From the NCBI RefSeq assembly GCF_000364225.2, contig NZ_AQFT02000001.1, forward strand, positions 3,429,501 through 3,493,500: a stretch of DNA of 64,000 nucleotides. The letters are read 5' to 3'. This DNA comes from Eubacterium plexicaudatum ASF492. Its GTDB lineage: Bacteria > Bacillota > Clostridia > Lachnospirales > Lachnospiraceae. Positions 39,352 to 48,865 of this stretch are shown here, piece after piece. Position numbers and translations under genes: made by a program. Positions within the stretch are counted from its first letter, which is position 1. Each line of letters opens with the position of its first letter. The notes beneath the pieces were generated by a model that was given only the letters and a program-made list of their open reading frames with translations, had not been told where the DNA came from and did not search any database.

Positions 39352-40428
39352 TCAATTATCCATATCCAGATTAAATCCTATGATATTATTCGTTTTCCGA
39401 TTAGCAAAAATCTCTCCGTAACCAGTTGTAAGATTATACAGAACACTCCATTGTAGTTTGTCTATATTTCCATCAAAAATACCGACATCAGCCAATAATT
39501 GAACTGCCTGACCTGCCTCAAGTATACCGTTATTTGCTTCTATCGCATTTTGCACTTTATCATAGCGTTCAAATTCAGTAAATCCTTCTCCAATATTCAA
39601 TCCGTCATAAGCAATAAAATTAGAAGCAATTTGATATTCGTCCTCCGCTTCAACGACACAAAGCTCTTGATTTACATATTCCACAATGACAGAATGCCCA
39701 CTTGCATCAGCAATTAAATAATGGCACTCGATACCTCCAGAAAAATATATATTATATTGTTTTAACAATTCAATGGCTTCTTCCACTGTAGCCGCTTTAT
39801 CAAGTACAAGCCGGATTGCTGTGGTTGTATTTAATGTTATTTTGTCGGGATTATATGGGACTTCCGCTTCTGGCACTGCAAGCACAGTAATCGCAAGCCC
39901 TTTCTCATTCATTCCGTCAAAGGGAAGAAATGGTGCGGCTAACGTCAGGAAATCATCAAAAAGTGAACCACTTGGTAAATTGTCCTCGGAATATCCTGCA
40001 AAAGAAAGATTGACGGTGGAAACCGAAGCATATCCATTATTAGGTGCAGTGTAAAGTTGTAAAGACGGGGCATATAAATAATCAAAATTTCTTCCAAACA
40101 AAAAATCGCCATTCTTATTTTTTACGACAAAAGCTGTGCAACCGTCTCCTGTAACACCCAAATTTATTGGCAGTCCTTTCAACAACCTTTTTGTTACAAA
40201 TGCTTCAATGTCCGTATCATTTTCAGCACCAATTTCCAGAAAATCATCAAATCCATAATCGCCATAATAGGTCATTTGATACATTCCGTAATCATCAACC
40301 TTTTTCAATGACATAAGAGAGCGCAATTCATTTCTAAACAATACAAGTGCTACGATTATAATAATCAACAAAGCTATTCCTATACCTACTATAACCCGAA
40401 GGACAATTTTCTTCTTTTTTTGTTTCAT
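39352..40428 (-). CDS. Membrane-anchored choloylglycine hydrolase-like (linear amide C-N hydrolase)
   Basis: About 358 residues from ATG 40428 (GAGG upstream). One N-terminal anchor helix (VLRVIVGIGIALLIIIIVAL), then the Ntn-hydrolase nucleophile region GDGCTAFVVKNKNGDFLFGR and NFDYLYAP, NGMNEKGLAITVLAVPE-like segment (FDGMNEKGLAITVLAV), and VIVEYVNQELCVV. The nucleophile Cys is internal, so self-cleavage would be needed as in acylase/ceramidase-like members rather than classical bile salt hydrolase. Substrate unknown: bile amide, N-acyl amino acid or antibiotic amide are possible. Frame intact. Confidence 0.78.
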   Translation of the reverse strand: MKQKKKKIVLRVIVGIGIALLIIIIVALVLFRNELRSLMSLKKVDDYGMYQMTYYGDYGFDDFLEIGAENDTDIEAFVTKRLLKGLPINLGVTGDGCTAFVVKNKNGDFLFGRNFDYLYAPSLQLYTAPNNGYASVSTVNLSFAGYSEDNLPSGSLFDDFLTLAAPFLPFDGMNEKGLAITVLAVPEAEVPYNPDKITLNTTTAIRLVLDKAATVEEAIELLKQYNIYFSGGIECHYLIADASGHSVIVEYVNQELCVVEAEDEYQIASNFIAYDGLNIGEGFTEFERYDKVQNAIEANNGILEAGQAVQLLADVGIFDGNIDKLQWSVLYNLTTGYGEIFANRKTNNIIGFNLDMDN

Positions 40429-40482
40429 ATTTACCTCACTCCATAATTTCAATTTGTTTAATTATCCAACGCTGTTATTATA

Positions 40483-41244
40483 TCAGTTTACTTCTTCCGT
40501 AACTTTCAAAAAAACGCTATTCTTCACAGAAATACTCGCAGGCATTCCCATTATCTTTTTTGTAACCGTTGCAAAATGTGATGGTGAATCAAAACCAGAC
40601 AGCATTGCCGCTTCCGTAATATTTTTACCATTCAATAATGCTAAAAAGGCTGTTTGCATTTGATGAAACTGAATATAACTTTTTAAGGGTATTCCGACCT
40701 GTTCCTTAAATAAGTGCGACAGTCGGCTTGGTGACAACGCCACTTTATCAGCAAAATAAGCAATCAAATGTGTATCGCAATTGCACCGTTCTATTTCGTA
40801 TAACAAATCCTTAACCCTATCATCATATATTTTAGCTTGCTCCTTTATCCCTAAGAACTTATATAGTTGTATCATAAACTCTCTATATTCTCTCAATCCA
40901 TCGTTATCAATAAGGCAAAATAATAAATTTTGGATGTATTCAATATCTTGATTATTAAAGATATAATACTTCATTCCTCCCATTCGTTCCTCCAATTGAA
41001 TGGCTAAACTTGAAGTCGGCTCAATTATCATAGTAAAATACATGTTGTTGCCTGTTGAAAAACTATGTAATATGTCGCAGTTTATAACAATACATCTACA
41101 TGAAATTTTATTATCTTCTACACCTATCTCCAAATTTTTTTCTATGCTTAAAAATAACTGCATTGTCCAATGCTTATGTGGGACAGATTCAATTTGGTCT
41201 GTTATGATTGAGATTTTATCTCTGTCCCAATATATTTTATTCAT
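40483..41244 (-). CDS. AraC-family transcriptional regulator
   Basis: 253 residues. The N-terminal cupin-like sensor half includes HWTMQLFLSIEKNLEIGV. The C-terminal double helix-turn-helix has YFADKVALSPSRLSHLFKEQ and AAMLSGFDSPSHFATVTKKI. It sits 55 bases upstream of, and in the same direction as, the hydrolase gene, so it probably controls the hydrolase/nitrilase-like pair. Intact. Confidence 0.88.
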   Translation of the reverse strand: MNKIYWDRDKISIITDQIESVPHKHWTMQLFLSIEKNLEIGVEDNKISCRCIVINCDILHSFSTGNNMYFTMIIEPTSSLAIQLEERMGGMKYYIFNNQDIEYIQNLLFCLIDNDGLREYREFMIQLYKFLGIKEQAKIYDDRVKDLLYEIERCNCDTHLIAYFADKVALSPSRLSHLFKEQVGIPLKSYIQFHQMQTAFLALLNGKNITEAAMLSGFDSPSHFATVTKKIMGMPASISVKNSVFLKVTEEVN

Positions 41245-41385
41245 AGATGTTACCTCCCTCTATGCCTAGCTTTTTCTTTTCTTTTCGCATAACGTATTGT
41301 CGTTCTTTTTCTGCTTCTTTTTGTTCTCTGCTTTGAACTTTCCTTTCTATGTTTGCCTTATTCATGCTGAAACTTTAATACTCAC

Positions 41386-41559
41386 TTAGGATTTCTTCTT
41401 TCTTCTATCAATAGGCTTCTCGGCAGTTATCGGTATAAGCCAAACACAGTTGATGTTCATTGCTCCCTCAATACGATTTTCTTTGCATAACCGCTGCACC
41501 CACCTAAGCGATACGTTCCATTTTTCTGCGGCTTCCTGTGCTGTCATATATTCAAACAT
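41386..41559 (-). CDS. Excisionase-like small DNA-binding protein
   Basis: 57 residues from ATG 41559 with GAGG-like bases upstream: MFEYMTAQEAAEKWNVSLRW, VQRLCKENRIEGAMNINCVW then LIPITAEKPIDRRKK. This is the MerR/excisionase-type winged helix common in gut mobile elements. A longer frame upstream (to 41634) has no ribosome site and looks spurious. Confidence 0.75.
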   Translation of the reverse strand: MFEYMTAQEAAEKWNVSLRWVQRLCKENRIEGAMNINCVWLIPITAEKPIDRRKKKS

Positions 41560-41698
41560 TTTTGACCTCCTATTGCGTACTGTATATAGTATAGCCGCTT
41601 GAACGAACTGTATCAAGTAGATAAATATGAACATTCATTATAACTATCCGAAAAGAAAAACGACAGAGCTTTTACCCTCTGCCGCCATGTTGCCTTGC

Positions 41699-41937
41699 CT
41701 ATGCGTATATAATTTCCTCATTTACAATCTCCCTCGCACAAGCCCTTGTGTTATTAAGCCGTCCTGTCCATTCTAAGGCGTTTTCTGCCTTTAGCTGCTC
41801 TGGTTCCCTGTGCCTGTTTCATGCCCTCTATAAGCCTTTCAAAGCGTTCCTGCGCCTGTCTATCAATGTCGGCAAGATAGGCGTTCAGCTTGCCGCTTGT
41901 ATCTGCCACCCAGTTCCTCAAAAATCGTCTTTGCCAT
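41699..41937 (-). pseudogene. tnpV-like gene, copy 2, with internal deletion
   Basis: ATG 41937 gives MAKTIFEELGGRYKRQAERL then loses frame. Later frames read QAQERFERLIEGMKQAQ and KAENALEWTGRLNNTRACAR, ending REIVNEEIIYA at 41699. The middle region (QYRRLTYTNLLTSG of copy 1) is deleted. Its upstream side is the right end of the whole element. Confidence 0.7.
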
Positions 41938-41990
41938 TGTCTGTTACCTCACATTCTTTTTATTTTAAATGTTCGCAAAATCCGTCCTAC

Positions 41991-42820
41991 ATCGGACGGG
42001 CGCCACGGCACATCGAGATGATGTAAGGCAATCAGCCTGTCCTGGACGTTGGTTCCTGCTCTCATTTTCTGCGTGGAGCCAATTAACACACGTACTTGTC
42101 CGGAACGCACTTTAGCAAATAATTCTTTTTTCTGTACATCGCTGTTTGCTTCATGAATGAAACGTACCTGTTCGACTGGAATGCCGCGCTGTACCAGCTT
42201 TTGACGGATATCATCATAAATGTTAAAACTACCGTCGCTTTTCGGTGTACTGATATCGCAGAAGATGAGTTGTGCTGCCTTTGTGTCGGCGTAGTCTGTC
42301 CAGATGCGATGAACGTTGTCTATACAGGCATTTACTTTGCTGTCCGGATCATCTGGTAATAACGGGTTGATAATACGCTGATCCAACCCCAGCTTACGAC
42401 CATCGGATGTGATCCGCAGCATATTGTCAATATGGGCATCGATGCCGTTGTGTACTTTTTCAGCACGTTTTGACAGCTCCTTAACCATTGCCTGCTGGTG
42501 GGCTGTCGGCTCTGTTACAATATTGTGGTACTCCACCTCTGGTGTCGGAAGGTTTAATTGATCAGCAGTCTTAATGTCCGCGACCTCCTTGAAAACCTGC
42601 ATAAGCTCAGGCAGGTTAAAGAATTTAGCAAACCTTGTCCTTGCCCGGTATCCAGTGCCTTCTGGCGCAAGTTCCAGAGATGTGACGGTTTCGCCGAACC
42701 GGCTGGCCCAGCAGTCGAAATGGGTCATGTTCAATTCCTGGAGCCGCTCATACTGGAGGTAGCGTTGGATGGTATAAAGTTCGGTCATACTGTTGCTTAC
42801 CGGCGTTCCTGTTGCTATAC
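41991..42820 (-). pseudogene. LtrC-like ICE helicase, middle fragment
   Basis: The frame begins at a broken edge near 42820 with GIATGTPVSNSMTELYTIQR (helicase motif III region), continues LAPEGTGYRARTRFAKFFNL, VRVLIGSTQKMRAGTNVQDR (motif V), and reaches LHHLDVPWRPSD, where motif VI should follow. Instead it enters the mobile element (VGRILRTFKIKRM). The next codons of the true gene are at 31258 downward. A SNF2-like helicase of ICEs; only pieces remain. Confidence 0.75.
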
Positions 42821-42912
42821 CTTATACATTACAAAAAAGCCGATAAATACGTTATCTTTTACAAGAATAAATGCAAAGATATACATACAAGAATTTTCCA
42901 GATCCAAAACAC

Positions 42913-42962
42913 AAAAAATCAGCAGACAATACCTGATATAAAATATCTGTCCGCTGATTTTT
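42913..42962. terminator. Rho-independent terminator
   Basis: AAAAATCAGCAGACA pairs with TGTCCGCTGATTTTT around a 20-base A/T-rich loop; flanking A and T runs make it bidirectional. It lies between the LtrC-like fragment and the IS at 43019. Confidence 0.7.
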
Positions 42963-43018
42963 GAATTCAACCTAATAAATACTACATAGTGTATTTTATT
43001 ATAACAATAGCTTATTCA

Positions 43019-44487
43019 TACACTACTTTACAACTTTATAAATGATGCCCCTGTTTCTGAACCAGCCGTTTTAAGGCATTTATTAAAGCATTTGATTTTA
43101 TGCTGGTTTCGACTTTTTCTACGAAAATGGCATAAAATACCTGCTGGCGAATTTGTTCGCTTAACGCAAACCGAAACTCCTGCACGCTTTCTGTCTGATA
43201 TTTATAAAACGCCTTGTCCTGGTATGGCAGCAGTTTCATTGCACAGTATGAAATGTTAATCAGATTGACCAGCATTTCAATCCCTTTGCGGCTGCGGACC
43301 ATGTAACTGCACAGTGACCAGAAAGTTTTCTGTTCGTAGTAACTAACCTCTATCGGCCATCGAAATGCATACAGCATCAGGGGAATAAACTGCATCCGGC
43401 TGCTCCCTGTCTGGTTTAGCGGGGATTTCTCCTGCCATGCGCAGAAGACCTGAAGCTGTTCCGGAAAAACTGTGCTGAAAAACAAACGCCTGCTGCCTGC
43501 TGCTTTATCAGCGGATGTGACATATGCCAGGACTGTCCTTTTTCCAAAAATATTAGTAAGAACATGGCGCACGGCCATATAATAATCACCGATTTTTTCA
43601 TCAGACAGCGTAAAATCGTCCTGAATGGAAAGTTTTTTCCCATGCAGCGCTGGCCGTCCCCTTTTTCCAGTACGCTGCGGCGGCAGGTCATAAATGACAG
43701 AATCAGACCTTGCATTTCCGATAAGGTCAAGGTTCTCATATTCATCCACGATGGAAACAAGGTTCTTTTTTACATACCATCTGTCACAAAGGATGATAAC
43801 ATTTTTTTATTGCTGAATTCCGGCATCGCCTGACGGACCATGGATGCAGCAAGTTCCAGCTTTGACTCCTTTTTTTGCCACATACGGTATCCAAGCGGAA
43901 CAGAAAGGTAATGGATCCTGTTTTTATTCCACACCGGGACGCAGAGCATTACGCTTACGAAACAATGTCCGTTCAGATAGTTTGAGCCATTATGCGCTGC
44001 ATGGTCAAAAAGTTTTGAAACATCTTCAAATTTTTTTCCAAACTTCGGGGCCATTGTGTCATCAATGCACAGAAAAACAGGCTGTGAAGAAAGTTTTTCC
44101 GGTATGAGTTTTAAAGCCATGCCAGCAGTAACATTCATAAATCTGGAATAATCGGCCTTTGCATAAGAGCAGACATAGTAAAATGCATTCAGGGATTTTT
44201 TGTAATCCCTGATAAAAAATGTCTGTAAAGGGACCGGATGGAAACTGCTGACTCCATGGCAAGTATAGATAACACCAGCAGAAAAAGGGTTTCAATAGTC
44301 GGTGCGGAAAAAGTTTTAAAATAAATATAAAAATAACGGTACAGTCTACCAATTAGATTATTTTCGTTGTATAATAAGTCTGACGTACAAGGTCACTCTC
44401 TTTCGTATAGTTTTGTGTGCAAACTTATTATACATGAGAAAGTACCTTGTGCGTTATTTTATTTTTAAAAAGTTGTAAAGTGGTGTT
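43019..44487 (-). mobile_element. IS4/IS701-like insertion sequence, 1.47 kb
   Basis: Ends carry imperfect inverted repeats: CACTACTTTACAACTTT at the left (43021 on) and, reverse-complemented, CACCACTTTACAACTTT at the right (about 44470-44486). One transposase gene fills the element. Confidence 0.7.
43036..44366 (-). CDS. IS4-like DDE transposase, frame broken twice
   Basis: The corrected protein reads TFSAPTIETLFLLVLSILAM, SIRSLYRHFLSGITK, then ADYSRFMNVTAGMALKLIPE, VFLCIDDTMAPKFGKKFEDV (first catalytic Asp region), the central GYRMWQKKESKLELAASMV, and a C-terminal FRWPIEVSYYEQKTFWSL with the catalytic Glu. Frames break at T6 44196-44201 and T7 43802-43808 (plus strand); one extra base in each restores a single gene of about 440 codons. 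The exact start is unclear because no ATG is in the right frame. Confidence 0.75.
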
Positions 44488-44805
44488 ATTCATATATAGC
44501 TGCTAAATTAACTAATTTTATCTTTACGTTCGTAAAGATGTGATCTACCGTCACATTTAATTTTGTATTCCTCGCACAAATTTTTAATTAATGCCACATA
44601 CCAGTCTTCAGCAAATGGATTTACAACTACAGATGAAATATAACTTTCCAAATCAATATCATTAACATAGTATTCTTTAGGCATCTTATCTTTTATCCAT
44701 TGATTCATATGCTTTTCAAGTCTTTTTATAATTTCATCCATAATTCCGTTATCATCATTTATATTTTGCACCGCCTCATCTATTTTCCAATTTGCGCTCA
44801 TACTA

Positions 44806-46186
44806 GTACAGCGTTGCGGAATTAACGGTGAATAAATTTATTCTTTTATTTCACTAATTTTTGTTGCATAATAACCTTAGTACAAATGAAATGAGTAAGG
44901 TGGATATATTATGCGAAAGAAAACAATTGATACGATTCCAGTTTTATCTGAATCCATGAAGACAATCCTGTCCTCGTTTTCCAAAAGCCGTTCCCTGCCA
45001 GCAAGCCTGGTCAAAAGATCTAAGATTATCCTTCTGTCTTCACAGGAATTTTCGAATCAGATTGTTGCCACCAAGGTTGGACTACATTATAACCATGTTG
45101 CTACCTGGCGTAACCGTTTCCTGCAGGCTCTTCCTTCTTTAAGAGATATTGAGTCTGGTACACCGGATAAACTGGAAGAAGAGATCCGCCTTCTTCTTTC
45201 AGACAGAAAACGTTCTGGTGCTTCCCCCACGTTTACCCCGGAACAGATCATAAGGATCATTGACCTGGCCTGCAAGAATCCCTGTGATTTTGGTTATGAA
45301 GCAAGCCATTGGAGTCTGTCTCTTCTTGTTACAGAAATAAAAAAACAGGGAATTGCTGACCGGATCTCAGAAAAATCTGTCAGTCGTTTTTAAAAATGAG
45401 GTGAATTTACACCCGCATAAGATCCGATACTGGCTCCACTCCACAGAAAAGGCAGAAGATCCTGAATCCTTTGCCCTGAAAGTAAACGAAATATGTGAAA
45501 TATACCGTAATGCACAGGACTCCAGACAGGAAGGAGGTCATGTTATTTCAACAGATGAAATGACTGGCATACAGGCACTGGAGCATAAATATCCTGACAA
45601 ACTGCCCCAGCCGGGACAGTGCGCAAAAATGGAATTTGAATACATCCGTCACGGCACTACAAGCCTGATCGGTTTTTTTGATGTTGCAACAGGCCGCATG
45701 GAAGTGCCGTACATAAATCCCACACGTACGGAGGAGGACTTTGTAAAAGCTGTAAAAGCATTGATAAATACGGATCCGAAAGCATCATGGACATTTGTCT
45801 GTGATGGTCTTAACACCCATAGATCAGAATCGCTTGTCCGGTACGTGGCAGAAGCCTGCAGCATGGATTTGGAACTGGGAGAGAAAGGAAAAAAGGGTAT
45901 CCTTAAAGATATGAAAAGCCGGAGTAAATTTCTGCATGATCCCTCCCACCGGATACGGTTTGTTTATACTCCAAAACATAGTTCATGGATGAACCAGATT
46001 GAGATCTGGTTTGGTATCATCAACCGTAAACTGTTAAAGAGGAAAAGCTACTTATCAATAGAAGAACTGGAACAGAGCATCCAGCGATTTATAGAACAAT
46101 ATAACCTTACTGCTCATCCATTCAAGTGGACATATGCGGGGATACCCTTAGCAATTTAATTCACCGTTATTTATGCAATGCTGTAC
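44806..46186 (+). mobile_element. IS630-family insertion sequence with TA duplication
   Basis: Inverted ends: GTACAGCGTTGCGGAATTAA at 44806 and, reverse-complemented, GTACAGCATTGCATAAATAA at 46186, both continuing to CGGTGAATnAAATT. Each is flanked by TA (44804-44805 and 46187-46188), the IS630/Tc1 target duplication. Length 1381 bp. Inserted in a DUF2971 gene. Confidence 0.88.
44911..46159 (+). CDS. IS630-family transposase, frame broken once
   Basis: ATG 44911 (GTGGATATATT upstream, weak ribosome site). N-terminal HTH: SNQIVATKVGLHYNHVATWR. C-terminal DDE domain: VISTDEMTGIQALEHKYP (first Asp), TFVCDGLNTHRSESLV (second Asp), FVYTPKHSSWMNQIEIWFGI (Glu). The break is at TTTTTAAAAA 45387-45396: SEKSVSRF then KNEVNLHPHKIRYWL. 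One T and one A more would give SRFLKNEVNL. A programmed slip at this U/A-rich site cannot be ruled out. Confidence 0.82.
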
Positions 46187-47286
46187 TAGCTAAATCTACC
46201 ATCTGATGCCATCTTATATCATCTATGAGAACTCTTGTTTCACTCTCATGCTCAAATGCTTTTCGTTTATGTAAATATGGTTCATACATTCGTTGAGTTT
46301 TTTTCAGCTGCAGTATTTGTAAATGTGTAATATCATCATCTGGATTTACGTCATATTCGACAGGAAGTATATCATAGTTAATCTGCTTTTCTTTCTGAAA
46401 CAAATTTTCAATTTTATCTTTAGTTGACTGAATTTGTATAGAATGGTTTTCATACGAATATATTCTCCACATCGCATCACTTTCTTTATGTTTTGACCAG
46501 CATTGTCCATATACAAACCACTTAGCATGCTCTAAATTTAACATATTATTGATGGTTGCTTCATATTTTCTATCACATACATTGTAATAAATTTCTCCCA
46601 CTATTTTTCTTTGTTCATCTTTGTCATATATCTTAGAAAATAAATACCCCTCAAACGTGTCTTTCCATGTTGCAGGTCTTACATACCGTTCACGTTTATT
46701 ATGCAGTAAATCTATAAATGTTTCTAAACTTATAATTCTAAATAAATCCATATTCGCTCCTTGACTATTCTTATGACTAACCCTTTTCAATTAACTATTG
46801 AAAAACTATAAGCCAAATTTTCCAACATCCCTTAAACATTTCACTTTCTGATAAAGAGCAGTGAACGCATTGGTAACACTTCTCTGGTTCTATATGAATA
46901 CAGTCATATTCTTATACGTAAACTTTCCACTACATCATAAGTTAATCCTGTATCTTCCACGATTTCATCAGTCGGCCTGTTACGTTTTACAAGTTTCCTA
47001 GCAATCTCCATTCTGGCATTGTACAATGCCTGCGCCTCATCATGCCTTGCTTTTTCACGGAGTCGTTCTTTCTCACGAAATTCTGACGAAGCCGTAATCT
47101 TATAATAAGCATTTATCGCCTGGCTCATAACCGGCACCTCCATTCCCTTAATCGAGCGGTCTCGGAAACTCTTTAAGCCCGAATTTCCGCTCTTTTTTCA
47201 TGTTCTTCTTTTTGCTTTCCTCCATATCCCGGAAAACATTTTTGTTAAATTTTCAAAAAAGTATTGACATATAAGTCAAAATGTGC

Positions 47287-47327
47287 GGCGCGTTTGGTGA
47301 CCATATACGCCAGTCACCAAACGCGCC
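47287..47327. promoter_or_regulatory. Perfect 15-bp hairpin upstream of the transposase
   Basis: GGCGCGTTTGGTGAC (47287-47301) pairs perfectly with GTCACCAAACGCGCC (47313-47327), loop CATATACGCCA. There is no T-run, so it is not a classic terminator. It stands 68 bases before the transposase start and could block read-through transcription or hide the ribosome site in long transcripts. Confidence 0.6.
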
Positions 47328-47394
47328 CCTTGTAGTTAAGAAGCGTCTGTGCCACACGCACAGCATTAAACTAAACTACTAGGAGGTGCACTTT

Positions 47395-48865
47395 ATGATC
47401 AAGTACTGGCAGCCCATGCAAGATTACAAGTACTTTCTCAACGAATCCAAAGTCCATTTCGATTCCTCTGAAAGAGTCCGGCTCCATACGGAGCTTTGGA
47501 AACCATGGCAGAAACTCCGCCTTTTCGATACCGATAAGGCCATGGAGTTCCTTCTGCCCTTTTACTCCAACACTGGCAGGCCCGCTAAGAACCAGCCACA
47601 AATCTTTTGGTCTTTTATCCTTTTCTTTCTTCTATTTTCAGAAGGTTTGGCCAAGCTATCCCTTACCCTTTGGGTCGACAGGCTCAAACATGACCGCCTC
47701 CTTGCCGTTCTCATCGGCTGCACTACGGATTCCCTGCCGCCCCTCGGTTCTTATTTTGACTTCATGGACAGGCTCTGGGCTGCACCGCCAACGGACTTAT
47801 ATGCGCGGGACAAACTGCTTCCGGCTTCCTGGAACACCAAAAAGCCGGATAAGCCCAAAGGCAAAAACAGAAAGCACAGGAGGCAAAGCCCAAAATCACA
47901 GAATCTATCGAAAAACGGCTCATGGGCGGGAAGGATATCCCTTTTAACTTTGAAGGGCGGCTGCAGCGCTTCTTCTATCACGTGGCTGTCCTGCCTTCCA
48001 TGGAATCCGGCCTCATACCAAGGGAACACCTTACGGTTTCCGGAGACGGCACCACCGTGCATACCCATGCCTGCCCACGCGGGCACCACAGGGTTGGCGC
48101 ACCGGAAAACCTGCGGCATTTCCCCGACCCCGATGCTTCCTGGGGTTGGGACAGCGACCTGGAAAAATATTACTTCGGCTACACTTTGTTCCAATTATCC
48201 TGCTATAACAGTGAACTCAGGACAGATCTCCCCCTGCTTCTGCGTTTTACCAGTGCAAAGCGTCATGATTCGGTCAATTTCCTTGTCGCTTTCCATGAAC
48301 TGGAAAAACATATGCCGGCTGTTTCCACCTCGAATATGTGCCTGGATTCTGCAATGGACAATTACCCCACCTACCGGATCCTTAAAAACAGGGGAATACG
48401 GGCCTTCATCGACCTGAACGACAAATGCGGCCGGCCAAAAACAATTCCTGATACCATCACCATTGACAAAGATGGAACGCCCTTATGTCAGGAAAAACTG
48501 CGCATGAAGCCTAACGGTTATGACAGATCCAGCGGTTACCTCATGTGGCGCTGCCCCTATGGGAAAGATCACTGTTCCAAATGTAAAAACTCCTGCACCG
48601 ATTCCAAATATGGGAGAGTCGTCAAGACCCGGCCCGAATGGGATATCCGGCTTTACACCGACGTCCCCGCGGCACAGATGCTTATAAGAAGATTTATAAT
48701 CAACGCACCGCCACGGAACGTATCAACAACCGCATCCTCAATGATTACGGACTGCACCGTATGTTCATACACACAAAGGAGCATTATTCTTTCATGACAA
48801 CCATGATTGGAATCTGCATCCATCTGGATGCCCGCTATAAACAGCAGGTGCAGGCAGTGGCATAA
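47395..48865 (+). CDS. DDE transposase of the 1.88-kb IS, frame broken twice
   Basis: ATG 47395 follows AGGAGG. The corrected protein runs MIKYWQPMQDYKYFLNESKV, FLLPFYSNTGRPAKNQPQIF, then LTVSGDGTTVHTHACPRGHH (first Asp), MCLDSAMDNYPTYRILKNRG (second Asp), a Cys-rich insert (CPYGKDHCSKCKNSC), and RTATERINNRILNDYGLHRM (Glu). Frames break at A5 47863-47867 and C4 48665-48668; one added base at each gives about 490 codons. Resembles the large transposases of Clostridia annotated near IS1182/IS4. Confidence 0.75.

Larger units (their letters stand above)
31257..41991 (-). mobile_element. TnpX/Tn4451-type element (two nested elements) inserted in the LtrC-like gene
   Basis: The left boundary is the recombinase stop (…ACCGACTGA|TATTGAACAG on the minus strand). 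The right boundary is GTAGGACGGATTTTGC after CCGTCCGA. Removing 31257-41991 restores VPWRPSD-IEQQEGRILRQG in frame, with a GA at the joint; TnpX-type recombinases are known to use GA. Inside, a second copy of the right end occurs at 37961-37991 and a second tnpV copy at 37564-37937, showing one element nested in another. The recombinase has lost its catalytic domain. Confidence 0.75.
44508..46751 (-). pseudogene. DUF2971-family gene split by an IS630 element
   Basis: ATG 46751 after AAGGAG begins MDLFRIISLETFIDLLHNKR and continues YGQCWSKHKESDAMWRIYS, KKTQRMYEPYLHKRKAFEHE, ETRVLIDDIRWHQMVDLA (to 46189). The protein resumes at 44803 as SMSANWKIDEAVQNINDDNG and ends at 44508 (KNLCEEYKIKCDGRSHLYER). 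Removing 44806-46186 and one TA restores the frame exactly. DUF2971 proteins are of unknown function and frequent in defence and accessory islands. Confidence 0.75.
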
